Positions 7,237 through 14,685 of a DNA stretch of 21,262 nt are shown piece by piece (within the stretch, counting starts at the first letter, position 1; each line of letters opens with the position of its first letter). Under the pieces are notes generated by a model. It was not told the origin of the DNA. It ran no database searches and saw only the letters and a list, made by a program, of their open reading frames with translations. Source of the DNA: Lachnospiraceae bacterium (GTDB lineage: Bacteria; Bacillota; Clostridia; Lachnospirales; Lachnospiraceae); the NCBI GenBank assembly GCA_009774375.1, contig VSNO01000073.1:1-21262 (forward strand), in the 5' to 3' direction. Position numbers and translations under genes: made by a program.

Positions 7237-7485
7237 ATGGGAAGAAATAAAAACTACAAGAAGTCAGTCTATCAGTCGCTGGCTGTGATCACCCAGTTTG
7301 GCATCAATATGCTAGTTCCGATCTTCATGTGCTCTTTTGCGGGGCTGTTTCTCGACAGGAAGCTTGGAACCGCATTTTGGTTTGTTTTATTGTTCTTTGT
7401 GGGAGCCTTTGCGGGGTTTCGGAATATTTTTATTCTGGCAAAGAAGATTTACGAGGGAGATCAGAAGGATGAGGACCAGACTTAG
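7237..7485 (+). CDS. atpZ: AtpZ-like small membrane protein of the ATP synthase operon
   Basis: 82 residues with two hydrophobic helices (about 17-38 and 46-68) after a basic N-terminus. The pattern FAGLFLDRKLGT then GAFAGFRNIFILAKK matches the small ATPase gene1/AtpZ family found at the head of many Firmicute atp operons. Family knowledge: AtpZ works with AtpI in assembly or stability of the Fo rotor and has been linked to Mg2+ or Ca2+ handling. GGAGG at 7225-7229 sits 7 bases before ATG. The 3' end overlaps the next gene by 17 bases, suggesting coupled translation. The symbol is assigned from size, motif and position. Confidence 0.75.
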   Translation: MGRNKNYKKSVYQSLAVITQFGINMLVPIFMCSFAGLFLDRKLGTAFWFVLLFFVGAFAGFRNIFILAKKIYEGDQKDEDQT

Positions 7486-7864
7486 AAAAATCAACACAGC
7501 CCTGCCAGGACTGCTTTTGGGGATCATTTTATTTGGTATCCTGTGTCAGGTTCTCGTTTTTTTTCTCGTGGAGGATAAGACAGGCTACAGTATAGGACTC
7601 TGGGTAGGAGTGTTCACAGCAGTATTCATGGCCTTTCATATGGCGGTCACTCTGAATACAGCCGTTGAAAGAGATGTAAAGGGGGCGCAGGCATCAGCAA
7701 CGAGACAAAATATTTTCAGGTATTTTATAGTGGTGGTCATATTGGGGATCCTGATGCTGACAGAAGTCGGCAATCCACTGGCTGCTTTTGCGGGTGTTAT
7801 GGGCTTGAAGGTATCAGCCTATATGCAGCCGCTGTTTGCCAGGCTGTCACACCGTGGGGCATAG
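7469..7864 (+). CDS. atpI: ATP synthase subunit I (AtpI-like assembly factor)
   Basis: 131 residues with four predicted membrane helices: GLLLGIILFGILCQVLVFFL, then SIGLWVGVFTAVFMAFHMAV, IFRYFIVVVILGILMLTEV and a shorter one. This topology, and the position before atpB, fit the ATP synthase I family, which helps assemble the c ring. ATG 7469 is preceded by GAGGGAG at 7453-7459 and lies inside the atpZ 3' end. The frame is open upstream of this ATG, but that stretch is antiframe to atpZ and lacks a ribosome binding site. The divergent sequence of this family means assignment rests mainly on topology and context. Confidence 0.75.
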   Translation: MRTRLRKINTALPGLLLGIILFGILCQVLVFFLVEDKTGYSIGLWVGVFTAVFMAFHMAVTLNTAVERDVKGAQASATRQNIFRYFIVVVILGILMLTEVGNPLAAFAGVMGLKVSAYMQPLFARLSHRGA

Positions 7865-7895
7865 CAGAACGCAATGTCCCGAAGGCAAATGGAAT

Positions 7896-7934
7896 GTAAC
7901 TGTGCGGAAGACTGGCAGCCGCCGAAACAGTTAC
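7896..7934 (+). other. Bulged hairpin in the atpI-atpB gap
   Basis: GTAACTGT (7896-7903) pairs with ACAGTTAC (7927-7934), and GCGG (7904-7907) with CCGC (7919-7922). A 4-base bulge (CGAA, 7923-7926) lies on the 3' side only, and the loop is 11 bases. There is no U run, so it is not a terminator. It ends 31 bases before the atpB ribosome binding site. Role unknown. Confidence 0.55.
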
Positions 7935-7979
7935 CATATAATAAAACTGAATAAAGAATAAAAACAAGGAGGTGAGTGT

Positions 7980-8696
7980 ATGGGAGCAGGAATTTTGTTG
8001 TCCGGCGCTGATGACATTGACTTTATGATACACGGTGTGTTTCAGTACGAACTCTTTGGACAGAAGCTATGGATAACGACCACGCATGTGTGCCTGTTTA
8101 TCGTCATGGCGATCATCATCATATTCTGTCTGTGTGCGAACAGGGCGGTCAGACATGCGGCAGAAGTTCCGGGAGGTTTCCAGAACGTTGTGGAGCTGAT
8201 CGTTGAGAAGCTTGACGGCATGATCAGCGGTGTTATGGGGAAAAATGCCACAGCCTTTGCCAATTATATCGGCACTCTGTTTATTTTTATCCTGATCAGC
8301 AATATTTCCGGTCTGATGGGGCTCAGGGCACCTACGGCCGATTACGGTGTGACGTTTGCACTGGGGCTGATCACGTTCACGCTGATTACCTTTAACAAGT
8401 TCAAGTACCAGAAGGTGTCCGGCGTGATCAAGGGACTGTGCGATCCATGGCCGATCTGGGCGCCGATCAATGTGATCGGTGACATCGCGGTACCCATTTC
8501 CCTGTCACTTCGTTTGTTCGCAAACGTTCTGTCAGGAACTGTCATGATGGCACTGCTCTATGGTCTGCTCGGATTTATCGCGACAGGCTGGCCGGCGGCG
8601 CTTCATGTGTACTTTGATCTGTTCTCCGGAGCGATCCAGACGTATGTGTTCTGCATGCTGACAATGACATATATCAACAATGCCATTGAAGGGTAA
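7980..8696 (+). CDS. atpB: F1Fo ATP synthase subunit a
   Basis: 238 residues with five or more membrane helices. The segment PISLSLRLFANVLSGTVMMALL holds the essential Arg of subunit a, which faces the c-ring carboxylate during ion translocation. The C-terminal helix FSGAIQTYVFCMLTMTYINNA is also typical. The protein forms the static ion half-channels of Fo in the membrane. AAGGAGG at 7966-7972, 7 bases before ATG, is a strong site. The gene is separated from atpE by 144 bases that fold into two hairpins, unlike the tight spacing elsewhere in the operon. Confidence 0.96.
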   Translation: MGAGILLSGADDIDFMIHGVFQYELFGQKLWITTTHVCLFIVMAIIIIFCLCANRAVRHAAEVPGGFQNVVELIVEKLDGMISGVMGKNATAFANYIGTLFIFILISNISGLMGLRAPTADYGVTFALGLITFTLITFNKFKYQKVSGVIKGLCDPWPIWAPINVIGDIAVPISLSLRLFANVLSGTVMMALLYGLLGFIATGWPAALHVYFDLFSGAIQTYVFCMLTMTYINNAIEG

Positions 8697-8699
8697 TAA

Positions 8700-8760
8700 A
8701 AACGAAGAGATTTTCTAAGTCAGCAAAAGACGCTGACTAACAAAATCTAAAACTTCGTTT
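8700..8760 (+). other. Structured RNA hairpin element, copy 1 (atpB-atpE gap)
   Basis: Outer stem AAACGAAG (8700-8707) pairs with CTTCGTTT (8753-8760). Middle stem AGATTTT (8708-8714) pairs with AAAATCT (8742-8748), leaving AAAA (8749-8752) as a bulge on the 3' side. After a 3x3 internal loop, AGTCAGC (8718-8724) pairs with GCTGACT (8732-8738) around a 7-base loop. That makes 22 base pairs. The layout and much of the sequence recur in the atpH-atpA gap (10237-10299). No U run follows it, so it is not a standard terminator. Possible roles are mRNA processing, 3'-end protection or protein binding; this is inference. Confidence 0.7.
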
Positions 8761-8761
8761 A

Positions 8762-8822
8762 GGAGAACCAGCTCTGCTGTTCTCCCGATCATTTTATTTT
8801 ATCAAATATTGAATCAAATATT
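8762..8822 (+). other. Second hairpin and short direct repeat upstream of atpE
   Basis: GGAGAAC (8762-8768) pairs with GTTCTCC (8779-8785) around a 10-base loop, starting 2 bases after hairpin copy 1. It is followed by an A/T-rich stretch with ATCAAATATT repeated at 8801-8810 and 8813-8822, just before the atpE ribosome binding site. The unstructured A/T-rich leader should favour efficient atpE translation, useful because c is needed in many copies per enzyme; this is inference. Confidence 0.5.
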
Positions 8823-8840
8823 TTACAGGAGGAATTAATC

Positions 8841-9095
8841 ATGGAATTTAATTCAAACTTTATCTTAGGTTGTTCAGCAATTGGTGCAGGTCTTGCGGTT
8901 ATCGCGGGTATCGGACCTGGTGTAGGCCAGGGTATTGCAGCAGGCCATGCGGCGGCGGCAGTAGGCAGGAACCCGGGTGCAAAGTCTGACGTCACATCTA
9001 CCATGCTTCTTGGCCAGGCAGTTGCCGAGACAACAGGTCTCTATGGTCTGCTCGTGGCAATGCTGTTACTGTTCGTAAAACCTTTAGTACCGTAA
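8841..9095 (+). CDS. atpE: F1Fo ATP synthase subunit c (predicted Na+-binding type)
   Basis: 84 residues forming a two-helix hairpin. Helix 1 has the glycine-rich GIGPGVGQGIAAG; the polar loop is GRNPGAK; helix 2 holds the ion-binding carboxylate Glu63 in GQAVAETTGLYG. Residues Gln30, Val61, Glu63, Thr64, Thr65 and Tyr68 correspond, with a constant offset of two, to the Na+ ligand set of the Ilyobacter tartaricus c subunit (Gln32, Val63, Glu65, Ser66, Thr67, Tyr70); only Ser66 is changed, to Thr, which keeps the hydroxyl. This predicts Na+ rather than H+ coupling. AGGAGG at 8827-8832 lies 8 bases before ATG, the strongest site in the operon, in line with the high copy number of c. Confidence 0.96.
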   Translation: MEFNSNFILGCSAIGAGLAVIAGIGPGVGQGIAAGHAAAAVGRNPGAKSDVTSTMLLGQAVAETTGLYGLLVAMLLLFVKPLVP

Positions 9096-9143
9096 AAAAC
9101 CGAAAACGTATCATTTATATAACGAAAAAGGAGGTACAAAGGT

Positions 9144-9701
9144 ATGGTGAATCACACCATGATGCTTGCTGCCGAGACAGAGGGGCTGAGCCGTTTATTT
9201 GACCTGGATTTCCAGCTTCTGGCAGACACGGTTCTCATGATCATCGCCATGTTCGTTCTCTTCCTTGTCGCATCGCACTTCCTGTTCAATCCGGTGAGAA
9301 AGATGCTGGAAGACAGAAAAGAAAAGATCAGGGGAGAACTCGACCAGGCAGCGGCAGACCAGAAATCAGCGGCTGATACGCGTGCCCTCTACGAAGAGAA
9401 GCTGAGCCAGGCAGGCAGGGAGGCGGAAGCGATCCTTGCTGACGCGCGCAGGCGTGGTATGGAAAACGAAGCAAAGATCGTCGCAGATGCAAAGCAGGAA
9501 GCTGCCAGGATCGTGGAGACAGCCAGAAAAGAGGCAGAGCTTGAGAAGCAGAAGCTTGCCGATGAGGTGAAGCGGGAGATGGTCGCGGTTGCCTCGCTCA
9601 TGGCAGCCCGGATCGTACAGGCCAATATCGATACAAATGCCCAGCATGAACTCATTGATAAGACATTGAAAGAAATAGGTGATAGCACATGGCTAAGCTA
9701 G
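9144..9701 (+). CDS. atpF: F1Fo ATP synthase subunit b
   Basis: 185 residues. One membrane helix (about 26-46, LADTVLMIIAMFVLFLVASH) is followed by the conserved FNPVRKMLEDRKEKI and then a long charged, alanine-rich coiled coil, the peripheral stalk that connects Fo to F1. The N-terminus before the helix is somewhat extended (about 25 residues) with a short alternative Met at residues 6-7. AAGGAGG at 9128-9134 is 9 bases before ATG. The last 13 bases overlap the start of atpH, indicating coupled translation of the two stalk subunits. Confidence 0.95.
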   Translation: MVNHTMMLAAETEGLSRLFDLDFQLLADTVLMIIAMFVLFLVASHFLFNPVRKMLEDRKEKIRGELDQAAADQKSAADTRALYEEKLSQAGREAEAILADARRRGMENEAKIVADAKQEAARIVETARKEAELEKQKLADEVKREMVAVASLMAARIVQANIDTNAQHELIDKTLKEIGDSTWLS

Positions 9702-10234
9702 TTTCCAAAACGTATGCTCAGGCGTTGTTTGAACTTGCCGTTGAGGAGGATAAGACCTCGGCTTTTTTGGAGGAGGCAGTCGGACTTCTTGGGATCATTC
9801 GCACCAATGTGGAGTTTGGGCAGTTCATGAACCATCCGAAGATCCAGAAAGAGGATAAGCTCGAGGTGGTGCAGAATGTGTTCCGGGATCAGATCAGCAG
9901 GGAGATGCTGGGATTTCTGGTAACGATCGTTGAGAAGGACCGGTACGGGGAGATCGAGGCGATCCTTCAGGATTTTATAGCTTCCATCAAGGAGTACAAT
10001 AATATCGGAACGGCTTATGTCACAACGGCTATAGCAATAAATGATCAGGAAAAACAGGATATTGAGAGCCGGCTGCTCGCTACCACCAGGTATCGGACCA
10101 TCGAGTGTATCTACGATGTGGATCAAAGCCTGATCGGCGGAATGGTCATCAAGATGGGCGACAGGGTTGTGGACAGCAGTATCCGGACAAAACTGGATAA
10201 ACTGCAGCGTGAGCTGCTGGCGATCCAGCTGTGA
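9689..10234 (+). CDS. atpH: F1Fo ATP synthase subunit delta
   Basis: 181 residues. The N-terminal motif KTYAQALFELAVEE and the C-terminal IGGMVIKMGDRVVDSSIRTK are diagnostic of subunit delta (OSCP), which links the b dimer to the top of the alpha3beta3 head. LGFLVTIVEKDRYGEIEAIL in the middle is also typical. Its start lies inside atpF and there is no strong independent ribosome binding site, consistent with coupling. A 99-base gap holding hairpin copy 2 separates it from atpA. Confidence 0.95.
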   Translation: MAKLVSKTYAQALFELAVEEDKTSAFLEEAVGLLGIIRTNVEFGQFMNHPKIQKEDKLEVVQNVFRDQISREMLGFLVTIVEKDRYGEIEAILQDFIASIKEYNNIGTAYVTTAIAINDQEKQDIESRLLATTRYRTIECIYDVDQSLIGGMVIKMGDRVVDSSIRTKLDKLQRELLAIQL

Positions 10235-10236
10235 AA

Positions 10237-10299
10237 ACCGCGAAAAGTATTTCCGGGTCTGCACGGGAGGCAGACTGAGAAATGCTGAAGTTTCGCGGT
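10237..10299 (+). other. Structured RNA hairpin element, copy 2 (atpH-atpA gap)
   Basis: Outer stem ACCGCGAAA (10237-10245) pairs with TTTCGCGGT (10291-10299). Middle stem AGTATTTC (10246-10253) pairs with GAAATGCT (10279-10286), with a 4-base 3' bulge GAAG (10287-10290). After a 3x3 internal loop, GTCTGC (10257-10262) pairs with GCAGAC (10270-10275) around a 7-base loop. That makes 23 pairs including one G-U. It aligns without gaps to copy 1 over 55 bases (8703-8757 with 10241-10295) at 36 identical positions, with compensatory pair changes. It lies 16 bases before the atpA ribosome binding site and lacks a U run. Confidence 0.7.
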
Positions 10300-10333
10300 C
10301 AATATAAAAATAAGTAGAAAGGTGCAGATCCAT

Positions 10334-11839
10334 ATGAATTTAAGACCAGAAGAAATAAGTTCTGTGATCAAGGATCAGATAAAGAGATATGCCTCTGATC
10401 TGGAAATATCGGAAGTCGGTACGGTTATTCAGGTGGCAGATGGTATCGCACGTGTGCATGGACTGGAAAAGGCAATGCAGGGTGAGCTGCTCGAGTTTCC
10501 AGGCGAGGTTTACGGCATGGTCATGAACCTCGAGGAGGACAATGTCGGCGCCGTGCTGCTTGGAAGTTCCAGGAACATCAATGAGGGCGATACCGTGAAG
10601 ACGACCAACCGCGTTGTGGAGGTTCCCGTGGGGGATGCCATGCTCGGACGAGTGGTCAATGCGCTTGGCCAGCCGATCGACGGCAAGGGGCCGATCGCAA
10701 GTACGAAGTACCGTCAGATAGAGAGAGTCGCTTCCGGTGTTATCACCAGAAAATCCGTTGATACGCCGATGCAGACCGGTATCAAGGCGATCGATGCCAT
10801 GGTTCCGATCGGAAGAGGACAGCGTGAGCTGATCATCGGTGACAGACAGACCGGTAAGACGGCGATCGCCGTGGATACCATCATCAATCAAAAAGGCCAG
10901 AACATGAAGTGTATCTACGTCGCGATCGGTCAGAAGGCATCGACTGTCGCGAGCATCGTGAAGACGCTCGAGGAGTTCGGCGCCATGGCATACACGACGA
11001 TCGTGGCGGCAACTGCCAGTGAGCTTGCGCCGCTGCAGTACATCGCACCGTATTCGGGCTGTGCGATCGGCGAGGAGTGGATGGAGAACGGCGAGGACGT
11101 GCTCATCATCTATGATGATCTGAGCAAGCATGCTGTTGCATACCGCACACTCTCCCTGCTGCTGAAGCGTCCGCCCGGACGTGAGGCTTTCCCGGGAGAT
11201 GTATTCTACCTTCACTCGAGACTGCTCGAGCGCGCATGCCGCATGAGTGAAGAGTATGGCGGGGGTTCGATCACGGCGCTGCCGATCATTGAGACACAAG
11301 CAGGCGACGTTTCCGCATATATTCCGACCAACGTGATCTCGATCACAGACGGTCAGATCTACCTCGAGACAGAGATGTTCAACTCCGGCTTCAGACCGGC
11401 CGTCAATGCCGGACTGTCTGTTTCGCGAGTCGGCGGTTCCGCGCAGATCAAGGCGATGAAGAAGATCGCAGGACCGATCCGTACAGAGCTTGCCCAGTAC
11501 AGGGAGCTCGCTTCGTTCGCACAGTTTGGTTCCGATCTCGATGCGGACACGAAGGAGAGACTTGACCAGGGTGCGCGCATCAAGGAGATCCTGAAGCAGC
11601 CGCAGTACAAGCCGATGGCTGTCGAATACCAGGTTATCATTTTGTTTGTCGCCACGAAGAAGTATCTGCTCGATGTGCCTGTAGCGGACATCACAAGATT
11701 CGAGGCGGAGCTCTTTGAGTTCCTCGACACCAAATATCCGCAGGTACCGAAGGCGATCCGGGAGGAGAAGGTGATCTCGGACGAGACCGAGAAGACGCTT
11801 GTCACAGCGATCGAAGAGTTCAAGGGACGCTTTAAGTAA
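10334..11839 (+). CDS. atpA: F1Fo ATP synthase subunit alpha
   Basis: 501 residues, the usual size. The Walker A loop GDRQTGKT is at residues 169-176; the Walker B-type strand is in EDVLIIYDDLSKHA; and SVSRVGGSAQIKAM holds the Arg that completes the catalytic site on the neighbouring beta subunit. Alpha forms the F1 head with beta and carries the non-catalytic nucleotide sites. ATG 10334 is chosen: AGAAAGG (10316-10322) is 11 bases upstream. A GTG at 10322 would overlap that site and add four residues not expected for the family. Confidence 0.97.
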   Translation: MNLRPEEISSVIKDQIKRYASDLEISEVGTVIQVADGIARVHGLEKAMQGELLEFPGEVYGMVMNLEEDNVGAVLLGSSRNINEGDTVKTTNRVVEVPVGDAMLGRVVNALGQPIDGKGPIASTKYRQIERVASGVITRKSVDTPMQTGIKAIDAMVPIGRGQRELIIGDRQTGKTAIAVDTIINQKGQNMKCIYVAIGQKASTVASIVKTLEEFGAMAYTTIVAATASELAPLQYIAPYSGCAIGEEWMENGEDVLIIYDDLSKHAVAYRTLSLLLKRPPGREAFPGDVFYLHSRLLERACRMSEEYGGGSITALPIIETQAGDVSAYIPTNVISITDGQIYLETEMFNSGFRPAVNAGLSVSRVGGSAQIKAMKKIAGPIRTELAQYRELASFAQFGSDLDADTKERLDQGARIKEILKQPQYKPMAVEYQVIILFVATKKYLLDVPVADITRFEAELFEFLDTKYPQVPKAIREEKVISDETEKTLVTAIEEFKGRFK

Positions 11840-11861
11840 AAGAAGGGGGGACTGAATATTT

Positions 11862-12713
11862 ATGGCCTCAATGAGAGACATAAAGAGACGTAAGGGTTCT
11901 GTACAGAGTACACAGCAGATTACGAAGGCCATGAAGCTTGTTTCCACCGTCAAACTGCAAAGAGCGAAAGGGCGTGCCGAGAAGTCCAAAACCTATTTTA
12001 ACTGCATGTATGAAACGGTGGTTTCCATGCTCTCCAAAGCGGGGGAGATCAACCATCCGTACCTCAAGGCGAACGACTCCCATAAGAAGGCTGTGATCGT
12101 GATCACAGGAAGCAGGGGGCTTGCCGGCGGCTACAATTCCAATATCATCAAGCTGGTGAGGAATAACGAGTGGAATAAGGATGACCTGATCATTTACCCG
12201 ATAGGAAGTAAGGGACGGGACACATTTGCAAGGCTTGGCTATGAGATGGGAGAGGATTACTCTGATGCGATCGAGGAGCCGATCTATGCAGATGCCATGA
12301 AGATCTGCAGTCAGGTGCTCGATGATTTTGCGACTGGCAGAGTGGGCGAGATCTATGTCGTTTACACCGGTTTCAAGAATACTGTGACGCATATACCGAC
12401 CTGCTTGAAGCTGCTCCCGATCAAGATCGAGGATGAGCGCAGTGATGACGACAAGGCCGTGCTGGATTTTGAGCCGGAGACAGAGGACGCTGTCGACCTG
12501 ATCATTCCAAAGTATATCACGAGTCTGATCTACGGGGCGATGATCGAGTCCGTCGCGAGTGAGAACGCGGCCAGGATGCAGGCGATGGACAATGCGACCA
12601 ACAATGCGGATGAGATCATCTCGAGCCTGTCACTGCTCTACAACAGGGCGCGCCAGAGCGCGATCACGCAGGAATTGACAGAGATCATCGCGGGTGCGCA
12701 GGCAATATCATGA
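11862..12713 (+). CDS. atpG: F1Fo ATP synthase subunit gamma
   Basis: 283 residues. The N-terminal MRDIKRRKGSVQSTQQITKA and C-terminal SLLYNRARQSAITQELTEII are the two conserved helices that form the central-shaft coiled coil inside the alpha3beta3 head. ITGSRGLAGGYNSN is the other family signature. Rotation of gamma couples c-ring movement to catalysis in beta. A purine block AAGGGGGG (11843-11850) lies 11 bases before ATG, and the gene begins 22 bases after atpA. Confidence 0.96.
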   Translation: MASMRDIKRRKGSVQSTQQITKAMKLVSTVKLQRAKGRAEKSKTYFNCMYETVVSMLSKAGEINHPYLKANDSHKKAVIVITGSRGLAGGYNSNIIKLVRNNEWNKDDLIIYPIGSKGRDTFARLGYEMGEDYSDAIEEPIYADAMKICSQVLDDFATGRVGEIYVVYTGFKNTVTHIPTCLKLLPIKIEDERSDDDKAVLDFEPETEDAVDLIIPKYITSLIYGAMIESVASENAARMQAMDNATNNADEIISSLSLLYNRARQSAITQELTEIIAGAQAIS

Positions 12714-12750
12714 GGAACGAATAAATTTAGGATAGAGAGGAAACAAAAAG

Positions 12751-14142
12751 ATGGCAGATAAGATAATTGGTAAAGTTACCCAGATTATCGGTGCGGTTCT
12801 TGATGTGAAGTTCAGTGAGGGACAGCTTCCGGAACTGAACGACGCGGTAAAGATCACAAGAAGTGACGGCACCGTGCTGACGATCGAAGTCGCACAGCAT
12901 CTGGGTGACGATACAGTGAGATGTATCGCCATGGGACCTACGGACGGACTGGTGAGAGGGATGGACGCCGTCTCGACAGGTGCGCCGATCACGGTTCCTG
13001 TGGGTGAGAGCACGCTGGGACGTATGTTCAACGTACTTGGCGAACCGATCGATAACAAACCGGCGCCTGAGGCGAAGGGATATGAGCCGATCCACAGGCC
13101 GGCGCCTTCATTTGAGGAGCAGGCGACATCGACAGAGATGCTCGAGACCGGGATCAAGGTCGTCGACCTTCTCTGCCCGTATCAGAGAGGTGGTAAGATC
13201 GGTCTGTTTGGCGGCGCCGGCGTGGGCAAAACAGTATTGATCCAGGAGCTGATCACGAACATTGCAAATGAGCATGACGGTTTCTCCGTATTTACGGGCG
13301 TAGGCGAGCGCACCAGAGAGGGAAATGACCTCTATAACGAGATGACGGAATCCGGCGTTATCAGCAAGACCGCCATGGTATTCGGACAGATGAACGAGCC
13401 GCCCGGGGCGAGAATGCGAGTCGGCCTCACAGGTCTTACGATGGCGGAGTATTTCCGTGACAAGGGTGGAAAGGACGTGCTTCTTTTCATTGACAATATT
13501 TTCCGATTCACGCAGGCCGGTTCCGAGGTGTCCGCGCTGCTGGGGCGCGTGCCTTCGGCGGTTGGTTACCAGCCGACGCTGCAGACGGAGATGGGTGCGC
13601 TGCAGGAGCGCATCACTTCGACGAAAAACGGTTCCATCACATCAGTGCAGGCCGTGTATGTGCCTGCCGATGACCTGACAGACCCTGCGCCGGCGACAAC
13701 GTTCGCGCATCTGGATGCGACGACCGTTCTCTCGCGTTCGATCGTTGAGCTCGGGATCTATCCGGCTGTCGATCCGCTGGAGTCCACATCGAGGATCCTT
13801 GACCCGCGTATCGTAGGCCAGGAGCATTATGAGGTGGCGCGCGGCGTGCAGCAGGTACTCCAGAAATATAAGGAGCTGCAGGATATCATCGCGATCCTCG
13901 GTATGGATGAGTTGTCGGAGGAAGACAAGATCACCGTTAACCGTGCGAGAAAGATCCAGAGATTCCTGTCACAGCCGTTCCACGTAGCGGAGCAGTTTAC
14001 AGGCATGCCGGGCAAATATGTGCCGATCGCAGAGACGATCAGGGGCTTCAAGGAGATCATGGAAGGAAAGCATGATGATATCCCTGAGGGACATTTCCTT
14101 AATGCCGGAACAATTGATGACGTAGTAGCCAGGGCGAGGTAG
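12751..14142 (+). CDS. atpD: F1Fo ATP synthase subunit beta (catalytic)
   Basis: 463 residues. Walker A GGAGVGKT is at residues 154-161, the catalytic Glu region is GVGERTREGNDLY (about 183-195), and LLFIDNIFRFTQAGSEVSALLGR is the Walker B and following loop. The DELSEED lever that contacts gamma is present as MDELSEEDKI. This subunit makes ATP from ADP and phosphate. GAGAGG about 10 bases before ATG serves as ribosome binding site. Length and motifs are fully typical. Confidence 0.97.
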   Translation: MADKIIGKVTQIIGAVLDVKFSEGQLPELNDAVKITRSDGTVLTIEVAQHLGDDTVRCIAMGPTDGLVRGMDAVSTGAPITVPVGESTLGRMFNVLGEPIDNKPAPEAKGYEPIHRPAPSFEEQATSTEMLETGIKVVDLLCPYQRGGKIGLFGGAGVGKTVLIQELITNIANEHDGFSVFTGVGERTREGNDLYNEMTESGVISKTAMVFGQMNEPPGARMRVGLTGLTMAEYFRDKGGKDVLLFIDNIFRFTQAGSEVSALLGRVPSAVGYQPTLQTEMGALQERITSTKNGSITSVQAVYVPADDLTDPAPATTFAHLDATTVLSRSIVELGIYPAVDPLESTSRILDPRIVGQEHYEVARGVQQVLQKYKELQDIIAILGMDELSEEDKITVNRARKIQRFLSQPFHVAEQFTGMPGKYVPIAETIRGFKEIMEGKHDDIPEGHFLNAGTIDDVVARAR

Positions 14143-14153
14143 GAGGTGCTGCT

Positions 14154-14555
14154 ATGGCAGAGAGGTTCAAACTGACGATCGTGACGCCGGACCGCGAGTT
14201 CTTTAACGAAGAGGCGGATATGGTGGAATTCAATACAACGGAGGGCGAGATCGGCGTCTATGCCGGTCATGCACCGCTCACAGTGATCGTAAAACCTGGT
14301 ATCCTCACGATCACACAGGGTGAAACTGTGAGAAATGCAGCGCTTCATGCCGGATTCGTACAGATCCTGCCGCAGGAGATCACGATCCTTGCAGAGATCA
14401 TCGAGTGGCCTGCGGAGATTGACGAGGCGCGCGCGGAAGCTGCAAGGCAGAGAGCGGAGGGAAGGATCTCGGAGCGCAATGGCATCGACATTGCGAGAGC
14501 CGAGGCGGCTCTGATGCGATCGATCGCGCGGATCAACGCTGCAAAAATGAAATAA
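14154..14555 (+). CDS. atpC: F1Fo ATP synthase subunit epsilon
   Basis: 133 residues. The N-terminal beta-sandwich has the family pattern EGEIGVYAGHAPLTVIVKPGIL. The C-terminal part is two alanine-, arginine- and glutamate-rich helices (EARAEAARQRAE, then ARAEAALMRSIARINAA), which regulate ATP hydrolysis by inserting along gamma. AGGAGG at 14141-14146 overlaps the atpD stop codon, so translation is closely linked. It is the last gene of the operon, followed by a strong terminator 18 bases later. Confidence 0.95.
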   Translation: MAERFKLTIVTPDREFFNEEADMVEFNTTEGEIGVYAGHAPLTVIVKPGILTITQGETVRNAALHAGFVQILPQEITILAEIIEWPAEIDEARAEAARQRAEGRISERNGIDIARAEAALMRSIARINAAKMK

Positions 14556-14573
14556 TGATCTATATGAAAAATA

Positions 14574-14612
14574 AAAACCACTGTCCGGGCAGAGTGTCCG
14601 GACAGTGGTTTT
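14574..14612 (+). terminator. Rho-independent terminator of the atp operon
   Basis: AAAACCACTGTCCGG (14574-14588) pairs perfectly over 15 bases with CCGGACAGTGGTTTT (14598-14612) around a 9-base loop. The U-rich end is short (TTTT then C). Because the other arm begins with an A run, the hairpin could also terminate the convergent minus-strand SH3 gene ending at 14686. Confidence 0.9.
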
Positions 14613-14685
14613 CTATGCACACGGGCGTCCAAAGGAAATATGTCAGCTTTTCGGGAAAAGTGGTGTGAGAGGTTCCTTATCATCG

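Noticed and set aside
10340..11989. Long minus-strand open frame (about 549 codons) opposite atpA
   Set aside because: It is a shadow of the biased codon use of atpA: no ribosome binding site, His/Leu/Arg/Asp-rich composition without domain features, and it runs through the atpA-atpG junction.
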